Below, piece after piece: positions 7,736 to 17,733 of a DNA stretch of 64,000 bases. The stretch comes from Sulfuritalea sp. (GTDB lineage Bacteria; Pseudomonadota; Gammaproteobacteria; Burkholderiales; Rhodocyclaceae). The notes beneath the pieces were generated by a model that worked only from the letters and a program-made list of their open reading frames with translations, was not told where the DNA came from and ran no database searches. The stretch's first letter is position 1. Each line of letters opens with the position of its first letter. The DNA lies in contig JAIPCF010000004.1 of the NCBI GenBank assembly GCA_021738385.1, forward strand, positions 1-64,000, read 5' to 3'. The position numbers and the translations under genes are program-made.

Positions 7736-9484
7736 CTGCGTTTTTTTCAAGTTTCAGTACTAGCAATTAGTCTTGGCCTGCTCGCCCTGATGGTGAGCGG
7801 GCCATTTCTTTTGCCGATCCATACACCGCCGATTACCACGTTTTGGAGTGAATGGTGGGCCGGCGCGTTGGGCTTGGCGGCGGTGATCACCGGCTTATTG
7901 GCGATTCGAGGCCGCACTCTGAATCTGCCTTGGGTACTTGGAATACCTGCGGTTTTGCTTCTGGCTCTGGTGCTTCAGTTCGCGACGGGTCGTGTGACAT
8001 TCCCGCAGGTCGGATTGCTCTATGCGTCCTATCTGCTGTGGTCCGGGATGCTGATTATCCTCGGCCGGTATCTGGTCGAGACAATCGGTTTTGCCCGCTT
8101 CGCCGGTGTTGTTGCGAGCGCTTTTGTCGCAGGCGCCTTGATCGGTTCAGGGATTGCCTTAATGCAATGGCTGGGCCTTTCGCAGGGAATTGAGTGGGTA
8201 ATTCCAAGGTCGGGAACTACTGCATTCGCTAATCTTGGACAGGCCAATCACCATGCGCATTACTCTTGGCTCGGAATTACATCAGCGTTTTACCTTCGCG
8301 GACGGGGCGCCTTGTCCAGACCGGCACTCTGGTTGCTGATCTTGCCGATGGCTTCCGGAAGCGTTCTTTCCGGTTCGCGCAGCGTGTTTCTCTATTCCGT
8401 GATTCTTTTGGCGGCGGCAGCCTATTTTCAACGGCGACATGCCGAGGGACATGCGGTTTCCTTTTTCAGAGACGCCTTCCTTTTATTGCCGGTTGTCGTA
8501 GCGCTGAGCTTCTTTGCCGCGTGGGCTGCACAATTCATTCCCGAAGCGTCAGGCGATAGTACTGCCGGAGCCCGAATTTTTGCGGCAGTTGCGGGACCGA
8601 GCGCACGGATCGAGCTTGCTCGTTCAGCGTGGGCAGCGTTTCTTGAGTACCCATGGCTGGGGCAGGGTGCCGGCAGTTATCCATGGGGAGCGTTTGTCGC
8701 TGCTTCAAATCACGTTGGCGACCCTCCCTATGCGGTCTCCGAAAATGCGCACAACCTGATTTTGCAGCTCATGAGCGAGTTGGGTGGACCTGCAACAGTA
8801 CTTTCGTTTGCATTACTCGGCCTTTGGGCGAAACGTTTCTTTAGCGCAGCTTGGGGGCTTGAGCAGTTCTGGTGTGGTGCGCTCCTGAGTATTGGCGCCG
8901 CGCATGCACTATTTGAGTATCCGCTTTGGCACGCCTATTTTTTGGGGCCAGCGGCGCTATTGCTGGGGGCTACTGATAGCGGGAAAGCCATGACGCTGCC
9001 AGCAAGGCGGGCCACTGTTTATGTGGCGCTCATCTCCTTGCTGGGTGTATCGATACTCGCCAGTTTGCGTTCGGACTACAGAATAATTGAAGACATATCC
9101 ATCAGACCCTTGGCGGCACACTCGGACCGCGAGCGTGCCTGGAGAATTTCCATGGATCGCTTGCTGGTGTTGTACAAAGACTCCTTGTTATCTCCTTGGG
9201 CCTTGAGAGCTTTTACCAACGTGGTTGAGCCGAACAGGCTGCAAGCGCAGGATCGGGCTGATTTGTGCCAGCGTGGTATCCGCTTCTCTCCCTATCGCCA
9301 ACTGGTGGCGCGCTGTGCGATGCAACTGGCTATTGCGGGGCGCGATGCCGAGGCGGAAAAGCTCGCGCTGATGGCTTTGCGCGCGTATCCGGCGCAAAGC
9401 CAGCTGACGATGGATGAATTCGCCAAAGAAGCAAAGCAATATCCTGAAATCAAACCGCTTTTGCGACTCGGTTCGCAGAAATAG
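7736..9484 (+). CDS. O-antigen ligase / PglL-type pilin O-oligosaccharyltransferase (Wzy family)
   Basis: Polytopic membrane protein with 'FANLGQANHHAHYSWLGI' and 'ENAHNLILQLMSELGG' typical of Wzy/PglL ligases. ORF track starts at ATG 7790, but the frame is open back to a stop at 7718. Confidence 0.75.
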   Translation: MRFFQVSVLAISLGLLALMVSGPFLLPIHTPPITTFWSEWWAGALGLAAVITGLLAIRGRTLNLPWVLGIPAVLLLALVLQFATGRVTFPQVGLLYASYLLWSGMLIILGRYLVETIGFARFAGVVASAFVAGALIGSGIALMQWLGLSQGIEWVIPRSGTTAFANLGQANHHAHYSWLGITSAFYLRGRGALSRPALWLLILPMASGSVLSGSRSVFLYSVILLAAAAYFQRRHAEGHAVSFFRDAFLLLPVVVALSFFAAWAAQFIPEASGDSTAGARIFAAVAGPSARIELARSAWAAFLEYPWLGQGAGSYPWGAFVAASNHVGDPPYAVSENAHNLILQLMSELGGPATVLSFALLGLWAKRFFSAAWGLEQFWCGALLSIGAAHALFEYPLWHAYFLGPAALLLGATDSGKAMTLPARRATVYVALISLLGVSILASLRSDYRIIEDISIRPLAAHSDRERAWRISMDRLLVLYKDSLLSPWALRAFTNVVEPNRLQAQDRADLCQRGIRFSPYRQLVARCAMQLAIAGRDAEAEKLALMALRAYPAQSQLTMDEFAKEAKQYPEIKPLLRLGSQK

Positions 9485-9645
9485 CGCAGTCACGATTTGT
9501 TTTTGATGCTATGTCGGCGCCACAAGGCGCGCCATCGCGGACGCGGTACCCTGAAGATTCGCGCCAAATGGCGAGATCTACATGCGCTTTCCCCTTGAAA
9601 TCGACCATTGCCGCGTTGCTTCCGGTGGGTATAGTCGAAAGAAAA

Positions 9646-10596
9646 ATGGGTAAAGAGCGTCCAGTGCCGATATTTCTTAAACACAAGACCGAGTCAGGCT
9701 GGTTGTCCGTCGCGATGCGGGAGGGACGCGTCGACTTCGTCAATCTACGTCGCGAGACCGGAAGCAAGCCCGCGGTTCTGTTGGCGGACTCGGTCGAGAA
9801 GGCTGCGGACGATACTTCGACCTTGACGGCTTTGCGCAAACCGATGCGGCTTGACCACTATCGATGCTCGGCGTTGCTAACTCATGGCAAATATCAGCTG
9901 ATTCAAACGGATGCGGTGGAAGGTGCTGCCGATGATGCGCGCGAAACCGTGCGTTGGAAGCTCAAGGATCAGGTCGAGTTTCCGGTGGACAATGCTTCGA
10001 TCGATTTGCTGCCGATTCCGGCCGATGGACGCAACGCACAAGTGTTTGCCGCCATCTCGCCCGAATCGGTAATTGCGCCACTGGTACAGGCATTTCAGTC
10101 GGCCAAAATCCCGCTCGCGGCAATTGATCTGCCAGAGCTTTCACAGCGCAACCTGGCGGCCTTGTACGAGGAAGAAGGGCGCGCACTCGCAACGCTGATT
10201 TTTGATGACGATGAAGGCTTGCTGACCTTCACGCTGAATGGCGAGCTGCTTGTCGTGCGTCATGTCGAAATTACGGCGCGGCAGTTGATCTCGGCCGATG
10301 CGGAGCGCCGTGAATCGATGTTTGAGCGCATTGCGCTGGACGTGCAGCGATCACTGGACAATTTTGATCGCAGCTTCAGTTCGGTTTCCCTGGCCAGGCT
10401 GCTGGTGGCGCCGATTCCCGGCGTCGACGGTTTTGTGGCCTACCTGACGGCAAATTTGACGGTTGCCGTCATCGCACTGGATGTGTCGGAGGTGCTGAAT
10501 ATCGACGCAGTGCCCGCGCTGCTTGACCCCTTGCGCCAATTCCAAAGCTTGCGCGCGCTTGGCGCGGCCTTGCGCGACGAGCCGGTGGCCGCATGA
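9646..10596 (+). CDS. mshI: MSHA biogenesis protein MshI (PilM-like)
   Basis: Position in the msh cluster; actin-like PilM-type region. Likely ATG at 9646 inside ORF 9511..10596. Confidence 0.7.
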   Translation: MGKERPVPIFLKHKTESGWLSVAMREGRVDFVNLRRETGSKPAVLLADSVEKAADDTSTLTALRKPMRLDHYRCSALLTHGKYQLIQTDAVEGAADDARETVRWKLKDQVEFPVDNASIDLLPIPADGRNAQVFAAISPESVIAPLVQAFQSAKIPLAAIDLPELSQRNLAALYEEEGRALATLIFDDDEGLLTFTLNGELLVVRHVEITARQLISADAERRESMFERIALDVQRSLDNFDRSFSSVSLARLLVAPIPGVDGFVAYLTANLTVAVIALDVSEVLNIDAVPALLDPLRQFQSLRALGAALRDEPVAA

Positions 10597-11267
10597 GCGC
10601 CCAGATCAATCTTTACCATCCACGATTTCTCAAAGAGCGCGATCTGCTGACTCTGGGCAACGTGGTGTTTCCCGCGTTGGCGCTGTACCTGTTGCTGGCG
10701 GTGGCGGGTGGCTGGGCCTCGCGAGATGCCGAAACGCGCCGTGTCAAGGCGGCGGCGGCTGAGACGCAACTGACAACGATAAAGGCGCAGATCACGGCCG
10801 CGACCCAGGCCGCCAAAAACCGCAAACCCAGTCCGCAGTTGATTGCCGAACTGGAGCGTGCCGAGGGGCAGCTACGCCGCCGTGCCGAGATCGCGCATCT
10901 GCTTGAAAGTGGTGAAATTGGCAGCACCGGCGGTTTTGCTGAATTCTTTCGTGGCCTTGCCCGGCAGGTACCACAGGGGCTCTGGCTGACAGGTTTCACC
11001 ATTGGTTCCGGCGGTACCGACATGGAAATCCGCGGACGCATGCTGGACGCGGCTACCTTGCCCGAATACATCCGCCGGCTGGGTGAAGAAAAAGCCTTCC
11101 AGGGCCGCAGTTTTGCCGCCTTGACCATGGATCGCTCCGCGCCAACCCCGGCAGTCAGACCGGTTGGGGCTGCGGGTGCCGTCTCGCCGGAACCGAGTTT
11201 TGTTGCGCAGGCCATTGATTTTGTCCTGATGCCGAAAACGGTTGACGCAAAGGAGGCGGCGAAGTGA
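10593..11267 (+). CDS. PilN-domain protein (MSHA biogenesis, MshI2-like)
   Basis: 'MSAQINLYHPRFLKERDLL', single TM then coiled coil, 'VPQGLWLTGFTIG' PilN signature. Overlaps the mshI stop. Confidence 0.75.
   Translation: MSAQINLYHPRFLKERDLLTLGNVVFPALALYLLLAVAGGWASRDAETRRVKAAAAETQLTTIKAQITAATQAAKNRKPSPQLIAELERAEGQLRRRAEIAHLLESGEIGSTGGFAEFFRGLARQVPQGLWLTGFTIGSGGTDMEIRGRMLDAATLPEYIRRLGEEKAFQGRSFAALTMDRSAPTPAVRPVGAAGAVSPEPSFVAQAIDFVLMPKTVDAKEAAK
11178..11201 (-). repeat. Dispersed 24-nt motif, diverged copy 3
   Basis: GCCGTCTCGCCGGAACCGAGTTTT; in-frame in the PilN-like gene, reads AVSPEPSF. Confidence 0.5.
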
Positions 11268-11950
11268 ATACCTTGCTCGCCAAGTGGACGCAGTGGGCGG
11301 AAAGATTCGCCGCTTTGAGCCGCCGCGAGCGTTCAATCGTAGCCGGTGCGGCAATATTCGGCGGCGGCTTTCTGATCTTCAGTCTGGCTGTCGACCCATC
11401 TTTGGCCAAGGCGCGTACCGCCAACCGTGCCGACTTGGCCGCGCGTACCGAAATTACACAACTGCAGACCCAGTTGGCCATGCTGAAGCTGCAGAACGCG
11501 GACCCCGATGCCGGCAATCGGGCACGTTTGGGCCAGGTCAAGCAGCAACTGAAGGATGTCAGCGGACGCCTTGTTCAGTTTGAAGAGGGCATGGTGCCGC
11601 CGGCCCGGATGCAGTCGTTTCTGGAGGGCTTGTTGGCAAGAAATCGCGCCATCGAACTACTGGGCCTCAAAACCTTGCCGGTGACTCGGGTAGGTGCTGC
11701 GCTAGCAGCAGTCGCTGCGGCTCAGGCTGGCGCGACATCCGCTCCCGAAGAAGGCATCTATCAGCACGGCATCGAGATCAGGCTGGCGGGAACTTACAAC
11801 GAGCTGTTGAATTATCTGGCGGAACTCGAACGCATGCCGCAGCGCGTGATGTGGAACAGCGTCAATTTTGCGGTAGACACGTATCCCCGTAACATCATGG
11901 TGTTGCGCGTCTACACCCTGAGTCTGGACAGAAACTGGCTGGTCGTATGA
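11264..11950 (+). CDS. mshJ: MSHA biogenesis protein MshJ
   Basis: PilO/GspM-like bitopic protein in syntenic position. Confidence 0.7.
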   Translation: MNTLLAKWTQWAERFAALSRRERSIVAGAAIFGGGFLIFSLAVDPSLAKARTANRADLAARTEITQLQTQLAMLKLQNADPDAGNRARLGQVKQQLKDVSGRLVQFEEGMVPPARMQSFLEGLLARNRAIELLGLKTLPVTRVGAALAAVAAAQAGATSAPEEGIYQHGIEIRLAGTYNELLNYLAELERMPQRVMWNSVNFAVDTYPRNIMVLRVYTLSLDRNWLVV

Positions 11951-12333
11951 TGACCTACGCTCAACTCAGCCCGGTATTGCTGGTACTTGCAGGTGCGGGA
12001 TCCGCGCTGGCCCAGGTGCCGGATCCGACCCGTCCCCCCGATGCATTGCTGGCGCCGGGGCCGGAGGGGGGAGCGCCTGTATCTGTGGACAGCGGAGTGC
12101 AGACCGTCATCTTGCGGCCGGGAGGCAAGTCGGCAGCGGTGATCAATGGTCAGTACATTGCCGTCGGAGAGATGTTCGGCGACAAACGCGTGATCAAGAT
12201 CACCGAAAGTGAAGTTGTGCTGAAGAGCGAGTCAGGGCGCGAGAGCATCAAGGTAATGCCTGCGATAGAAAAAATATCGACAAACAAGAAGCCTGAAGGA
12301 AAACGGGTCGATACGGGAATCACAAAAAGATGA
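11947..12333 (+). CDS. mshK: MSHA biogenesis protein MshK
   Basis: 'DPTRPPDALL', 'VILRPGGKSAAVINGQYIAVGEMFGDKRVIKI'; position before the secretin. Confidence 0.75.
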   Translation: MMTYAQLSPVLLVLAGAGSALAQVPDPTRPPDALLAPGPEGGAPVSVDSGVQTVILRPGGKSAAVINGQYIAVGEMFGDKRVIKITESEVVLKSESGRESIKVMPAIEKISTNKKPEGKRVDTGITKR

Positions 12334-14066
12334 ATTACACAATCCATGCACGATGGATACTACTGCTGCTCACGCTGGGTGTAACCGGTTGCGCCGTGAA
12401 GCCGCGCACTGGCGGCGAAGTAATGGACCAGATCAATGATGTATTGCTGAAGTCTGCAACCGAGCGCAAGGTGTCCGACGCGGCTGTCACCGATGAGTCG
12501 CTAATGCCGCCGCTGTCGGCACGGGCGGTGATAGAAACTCCCGCAGCCGAGCCGCGTTTCGATCTCTCGGTGGTCAATGCGCCAGCCACTCAGGTATTCA
12601 TGGCCCTTGTTTCCGGCACGCGCTACAGCATGCTGCTGCCGCCCGATGTCAGTGGCAGCCTGACGGTGAATCTCAAGGATGTCACCCTGATGGAAGCGCT
12701 GGAAACCATCCGCGAGCTGTATGGCTACGAATATCGCCTGCAGGGCAAGCGCATTTTCATTGAGCCCAACACAGTCAAGTCCCGCGTTTTCCGCATCAAC
12801 TACCTGTCGAGTCGACGGCAGGGCAGCAGCCAGCTGCGGGTCACCGGCAGCTCCCTGACATCGGGTGGTAGCGCTGCCAGCAGTGGTTCGACGACGACAT
12901 CGGCCACCGGGACAACCGTTCCGTCCGGGGCAGGTTCGGCCACACCGTCCGCTGGAAGCGACACCAGTAGCGTCAGCATGACTACGCAGAACGATTTCTG
13001 GGGTGATTTGAGTCGCGCGCTGGCATCCATTGTCGGCAACGCCGAGGGCCGCAGTGTAGTCGTCAATCCTTCGTCGGGTGTGGTGCTGGTTCGTGCCTTG
13101 CCCAACGAGTTGCGTAATGTCGAAAAATATCTCAAGGCAACCCAGCTGATTGCCGAACGGCAAGTGATGCTGGAGGCCAAGATCATCGATGTGACTCTGT
13201 CGGAGGGGTATCAGTCGGGTGTCAATTGGGGCGCTTTCAACAGCAGTTCGTTCGGTCGATCCGGAATCGGCGTGGCACAGCCAGGGGCGACCCTTAGGGG
13301 AGGCTCGGGTAGCGCGCAGATAATCGGCACCGCGGCGACGCCTACGCTTTCGGTAACGCCGGGGCAGGCGGGTTCGATCGCTGCTTCGGTGCTGGGCAAA
13401 GGCTTCATCGGACTGGCTTTCCAGACTTCCAACTTTGCCGCGCTGCTGAACTTCCTCGAAACCCAGGGCTCTGTTTCGGTGTTGTCTTCGCCCCGCATCG
13501 CCACGCTCAACAATCAAAAGGCGGTCCTGAAAGTTGGAACCGACGAATTGTTCGTGACCAATGTGACCTCGTCGACCACGACAACGACGACTGGCTCGGT
13601 GTCGTCACCGAGTGTGACGCTGCAACCCTATTTTTCGGGTATTTCGCTCGACGTCACGCCTCAGATAGACGACGATGGCAATGTCATTCTGCATGTGCAT
13701 CCGGCCGTTAGCACCGTGGTGGAAAAGGAAAAGACCATCAATCTCGGTGCGCTCGGCAGTTACATACTGCCGTTGGCCGCCAGCAGCATCAATGAAACCG
13801 ACAGCATCGTCCGCGTCCAGGACGGTAACATCGTGGCCATCGGCGGCCTGATGCGACAGGAGCAATCCTCCGACAAATCGCAACTGCCGGGCGCTACCGG
13901 ATTTTTTGCGAACGCGTTTGGCCAGCGAGGTTCATCCACGAGCAAGAGGGAACTGGTGATCCTGATCAAGCCCACGCTGATCGAAAACGACAGCACCTGG
14001 GTGGATGACATCAAGGGTGTTCAGGAGCGAGTGCGAGATCTTCAACCGACTCGTATGTCGAAGTAG
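12330..14066 (+). CDS. mshL: Pilus (MSHA type) secretin MshL
   Basis: Lipobox 'GVTGCAVK', secretin domain 'LSSPRIATLNNQKAVLKVG' and 'VPRVQDGNIVAIGGLMRQ'-type C-terminus. Confidence 0.9.
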   Translation: MNYTIHARWILLLLTLGVTGCAVKPRTGGEVMDQINDVLLKSATERKVSDAAVTDESLMPPLSARAVIETPAAEPRFDLSVVNAPATQVFMALVSGTRYSMLLPPDVSGSLTVNLKDVTLMEALETIRELYGYEYRLQGKRIFIEPNTVKSRVFRINYLSSRRQGSSQLRVTGSSLTSGGSAASSGSTTTSATGTTVPSGAGSATPSAGSDTSSVSMTTQNDFWGDLSRALASIVGNAEGRSVVVNPSSGVVLVRALPNELRNVEKYLKATQLIAERQVMLEAKIIDVTLSEGYQSGVNWGAFNSSSFGRSGIGVAQPGATLRGGSGSAQIIGTAATPTLSVTPGQAGSIAASVLGKGFIGLAFQTSNFAALLNFLETQGSVSVLSSPRIATLNNQKAVLKVGTDELFVTNVTSSTTTTTTGSVSSPSVTLQPYFSGISLDVTPQIDDDGNVILHVHPAVSTVVEKEKTINLGALGSYILPLAASSINETDSIVRVQDGNIVAIGGLMRQEQSSDKSQLPGATGFFANAFGQRGSSTSKRELVILIKPTLIENDSTWVDDIKGVQERVRDLQPTRMSK

Positions 14067-14082
14067 AGCGGCATAGCGCAGG

Positions 14083-14919
14083 ATGTATCTAAAACACTTC
14101 GGGCTCCGGGAACTTCCTTTCGGCATTACGCCGGACACGAGTTTCATCTATTCCGCCGACGCACACCAGGAAGCGCTCAACACTTTGCTGGTCGGGCTGA
14201 ATACCGGCGAAGGTTTCATCAAAATCACAGGCGAAGTCGGCACCGGCAAGACGCTGCTGTGCCGCCGGTTTCTGGCGACTCTGGCAGACGATCAGATTGT
14301 CGCCTATTTGCCCAACCCGATGCTGGAGCCGAGTGTATTGCTCATGGCGATTGCCGAGGAGCTGGGGTTGCAGCTTAAGGAACTGGATCATCAGTTTCAC
14401 TTGCTGAAGGAATTCAACCAACGCCTGCTCGACATGGCAGCGCAGGGCAAGCGGGTGGTGATCTGTATCGACGAGGCTCAATCGATGCCGCTGGAAAGCC
14501 TGGAAGCCCTGAGATTGCTGTCCAATCTGGAAACCGAAAAGCGCAAACTGTTGCAAGTCGTGATGTTCGGACAGCCCGAGCTTGATGTGAAACTGGCCGA
14601 TCCGGCGGTGCGTCAGTTGCGTCAGCGCATCATGTTTCATTACCGCATGCCCGGGTTGAGGCGCGAGGAAGCCGGGCACTATCTGGCACACCGACTGCGC
14701 GTGGCAGGCCATCAGGATGGCAACCTGTTTCCGGCATCGAGTACGCGATTGCTGTTCCAATTGTCGTCCGGTACGCCGCGCCTGGTCAATATTCTTGCCC
14801 ACAAGGCTTTGTTGCTGGCTTATGGCGAAGGCAAGACTCGAGTGAGTCGCTCTCACGTGATCTTGGCAGGCCGCGATACCGAAGGTTTGCCGTCCGTGCA
14901 CTGGTGGCAGCGATGGTGA
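14083..14919 (+). CDS. mshM: MshM, ExeA-like AAA ATPase
   Basis: 'MYLKHFGLRELPFGITPDTSFIY', 'GEVGTGKTLLCRRFL', 'CIDEAQSMPLESLEALRLLSNLETEKRKLLQVVMFGQPEL'. Confidence 0.9.
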   Translation: MYLKHFGLRELPFGITPDTSFIYSADAHQEALNTLLVGLNTGEGFIKITGEVGTGKTLLCRRFLATLADDQIVAYLPNPMLEPSVLLMAIAEELGLQLKELDHQFHLLKEFNQRLLDMAAQGKRVVICIDEAQSMPLESLEALRLLSNLETEKRKLLQVVMFGQPELDVKLADPAVRQLRQRIMFHYRMPGLRREEAGHYLAHRLRVAGHQDGNLFPASSTRLLFQLSSGTPRLVNILAHKALLLAYGEGKTRVSRSHVILAGRDTEGLPSVHWWQRW

Positions 14920-15031
14920 CCATCCTGCCGTCGGACACCCCCAAGAAGGTAGGGCGATTTCATGGGGCCGAGCAGCGGCAAGCTACTGCCACATTCCGCT
15001 TTGGGGTGGGGAATGGCTTGAGGTTAGCCCA

Positions 15032-16354
15032 ATGAGTCTGGTCAATAAAATGCTGCGGGATCTGGATGCACGCCGCGCCGGCGAAGGTGAGCGAGCGGTA
15101 CTGCCTGCGGCGGTAACACCGCTGGCGGCCCGACAGGAACCCTTCCGGATTTCACCCTTGATATGGCTTGCCGTGGTTCTGGCGATTGTTGTCCTGGGAG
15201 TTTTGGCTTTTCTTGCATTTCAAGGTGATGTACCAGATGCGACCGCGCCTGTCATTGTTGCTGCGGCACCCACGCCTGCGCCTGCGCCGATGGCGGCAAC
15301 TGCACCCTTGACTACAGCACCCGTTGCGGCACCGGAAGCAGGCGTCGGAAGTGAGCCTCTCGATCCGTCTGCTCCTGCCACTGAACCCCATTCCAATTTC
15401 GCAACATTGCAAATGGCCGATCAGTTGACCGGCTTGCAGGCACCAGTACCGGCACCAGCATCGGCACCAGTACCTGCAGCTGAGCCCCCTGCCAAGGTGA
15501 CACCCAGAGCGTCGGCGCCACCTGCGGCAAAAGCATTGCCCATCGTCGCGCCAAAGCCGGTCGAACGCTCCGCTGCCAGTGAAGTGGTGCCGCAGCCCGT
15601 GGCGGTGTCGGCTGCGCCGAAAGTCGCAGCGGTCGCGCCGGCCCCGACTTCAAAAACGCCCAAAACATCCAAAGAAACCAAGCCATCCAAAGAGCCCAAG
15701 ATTGTCGAGCAAAAGCCGGTTTCAGTCCCCAAACCGCCTGTTGTGAAAGCACCCGCCAAGACCAGCATCGACAAGACACCGCGTTTGTCGACTCCCATGG
15801 AGCGCGCAGAACAGAAGTACCGTCAAGGTGTTCAGGTCCAGCGTCAGGGCGATCTGGAGAGCGCGAGCACGAGCTACCGAGCCGCGTTGGAAGATTACCC
15901 CGAGCATGCCGCTGCCCGCCAAGCCTTGTCGGCACTGCTGATCGATTCAAGGCGTTTTGACGAAGCGGAGGATTTGCTGCGCATGGGCGTGGAACTACCC
16001 TCGGTGCGTCTGCCATCCACATTAGCCTGGGCGCGATTGAAAGTTGAACGGAAACAGGCGCCAGCGGCACTGGAGTTATTGCAAAAGTACGCCGCATCCG
16101 GTGAGCGCAGCGCCGACTACCAAGGGTTCTTCGGCGCTTTGCTCAATCGGGCTGGCCGTGCGGCGGAGGCGGTAGAGCACTATAAGGCGGCAACACAGCT
16201 GGCGCCCGATGAGGGTCGCTGGTGGGCGGGTCTGGGAATTGCGCTCGATTCCGCGGGGCGGGGACAGGAAGCACGCGAGGCATATCGCAAAGCGCGCACT
16301 ATGCCCGGCTTGCCGGCCGATCTGGCTCAGCACATCGACCGGCGCTTGCACTAG
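15032..16354 (+). CDS. mshN: MshN-like TPR protein
   Basis: 'MSLVNKMLRDLDARR', TM helix, Pro/Ala-rich linker, C-terminal TPR repeats. Confidence 0.8.
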   Translation: MSLVNKMLRDLDARRAGEGERAVLPAAVTPLAARQEPFRISPLIWLAVVLAIVVLGVLAFLAFQGDVPDATAPVIVAAAPTPAPAPMAATAPLTTAPVAAPEAGVGSEPLDPSAPATEPHSNFATLQMADQLTGLQAPVPAPASAPVPAAEPPAKVTPRASAPPAAKALPIVAPKPVERSAASEVVPQPVAVSAAPKVAAVAPAPTSKTPKTSKETKPSKEPKIVEQKPVSVPKPPVVKAPAKTSIDKTPRLSTPMERAEQKYRQGVQVQRQGDLESASTSYRAALEDYPEHAAARQALSALLIDSRRFDEAEDLLRMGVELPSVRLPSTLAWARLKVERKQAPAALELLQKYAASGERSADYQGFFGALLNRAGRAAEAVEHYKAATQLAPDEGRWWAGLGIALDSAGRGQEAREAYRKARTMPGLPADLAQHIDRRLH

Positions 16355-16378
16355 AAGCCAGTTAACGTCAAAGGCTTT

Positions 16379-16457
16379 ACCACGGAGGACACGGAGGGCA
16401 CAGAGAAACACGTAGTGGCCAAAGATTTTTCTCCGTGCTATCCGTGTCTTCCGTGGT
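16379..16457. repeat. 9-nt-periodic inverted-repeat element (hairpin, no ORF)
   Basis: Left ACCACGGAGGACACGGAGGGCACAGAG (16379-16405), right CTCCGTGCTATCCGTGTCTTCCGTGGT (16431-16457); 23/27 complementary. Confidence 0.85.
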
Positions 16458-16535
16458 GATCATTACGTTATTTGCGTCACTGCAAGCACTATCTGTCGCT
16501 TGCCGGCCTGCTGATGCGTTTCGATGGGCGCGCGT

Positions 16536-16925
16536 CTATCCGGTCTGCTGTCCCGCTGCGTTGAGCTTGTTCTGCGCCCATGTGCGCAAATGCCCAAGCG
16601 GGCCGGTGAGGTTGGTCCATGCATCTATCATTGCGCGCTTTTGCTTTTCCCGCTGGTTTTCCTCGGCGCGCAAAAAATTCTGGATCTGTTCCTGAATCAG
16701 CTCTCGTGCCCGATCCTCAGCGCGCATTCGCATCACGCGCAAGGCGTCGCGTGCGGTATCTTCCTCGGCGATCGAATACGGCAGATTGATCAAGGTCGCC
16801 AGGCGTGAAACTTCACGCAGGGTATCGGCGCGCTCTATCAGGGAAACCTGCGCGTCGCAGCGTCCGGCAAATCGCCGTGCTTCCATGCGCAGCAGAACTT
16901 TGTCTGAAGGATCGCGAAGCGCCAT
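16536..16925 (-). CDS. Conserved hypothetical protein
   Basis: 129-aa charged helical ORF with plausible codon structure, downstream of comF on the same strand. Confidence 0.6.
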   Translation of the reverse strand: MALRDPSDKVLLRMEARRFAGRCDAQVSLIERADTLREVSRLATLINLPYSIAEEDTARDALRVMRMRAEDRARELIQEQIQNFLRAEENQREKQKRAMIDAWTNLTGPLGHLRTWAQNKLNAAGQQTG

Positions 16926-16969
16926 TGGTATTTGTTCGGGATAGGAAAATTTTGATTGTACCGCCGCGC

Positions 16970-17677
16970 TCAGTCCTTCAGCGCTCTGGCCAGCACCCGG
17001 TTTTCCACTCGCGCGGCGCCGTGCGCCTTGAGCGTTTGTGCCAGCTCGTCGAGAGTCGCGCCGGTGGTCATGACGTCATCAATGACCAGCACCGTTTTGC
17101 CGCTGAGGTCGACTTTGCATTCAAAGGCATGGCGGATATTTTTCTTCCGGTCTTTCCAGGCCAGTTGGGATTGGGGCGGTGTGTCTCGATTGCGATGTAC
17201 GTGACCAACGCTCAGGGTCATACCCAAGGCGCGGGTCAGCGGCCTCGCAATTTCCAGTGCCTGATTGAAGCCGCGTTGTACCAGTCGTTCTGCGGAAAGA
17301 GGAACCGGCAGGATCAGATCAGGACGGCCTGAAAGTGGCATTTGCGCCAGGGCCCTGCCGAAAAACTCGGCGCTGGTGAGACGGTGCGTGTATTTGAGCG
17401 ACTGGATCAGGCGGTCAATCGGGAACTCGTAGCGGTAAACCGCCTGTGTCGCATCAAAGTGGGGCGGCTGTTTCAGACAGGCGCCGCAGAGTGTCGAGCC
17501 AGGCGTCGGCAGCGCACAGACCGGACAGCGCTCGCTGCCCAATGTGGGAAGATTGGTGCTGCAGTGTGGGCACAGAATATCGTCGTTGCCGGGTGCCGCG
17601 CACAGCAGGCAATCCTGCGCCAACGCTCTGGCAGCAAGGCTCTTCGCAAGCTCTGTGACCTTCCTCGTAATTGACAA
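16970..17677 (-). CDS. comF: ComF family phosphoribosyltransferase
   Basis: Zn-ribbon '[17 protein letters not shown]...CPVCALP..CGAC' plus PRTase motif '[26 protein letters not shown]'. Confidence 0.9.
   Translation of the reverse strand: MSITRKVTELAKSLAARALAQDCLLCAAPGNDDILCPHCSTNLPTLGSERCPVCALPTPGSTLCGACLKQPPHFDATQAVYRYEFPIDRLIQSLKYTHRLTSAEFFGRALAQMPLSGRPDLILPVPLSAERLVQRGFNQALEIARPLTRALGMTLSVGHVHRNRDTPPQSQLAWKDRKKNIRHAFECKVDLSGKTVLVIDDVMTTGATLDELAQTLKAHGAARVENRVLARALKD
17362..17385 (+). repeat. Dispersed 24-nt motif, copy 4 (in comF)
   Basis: AAAACTCGGCGCTGGTGAGACGGT, 22/24; read in comF as RLTSAEFF. Confidence 0.75.
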
Positions 17678-17733
17678 GCCCGATTCCTTCCACCAAGATG
17701 CGCACCTTTCCCCATTCTATCGAGTCCTTTGTA

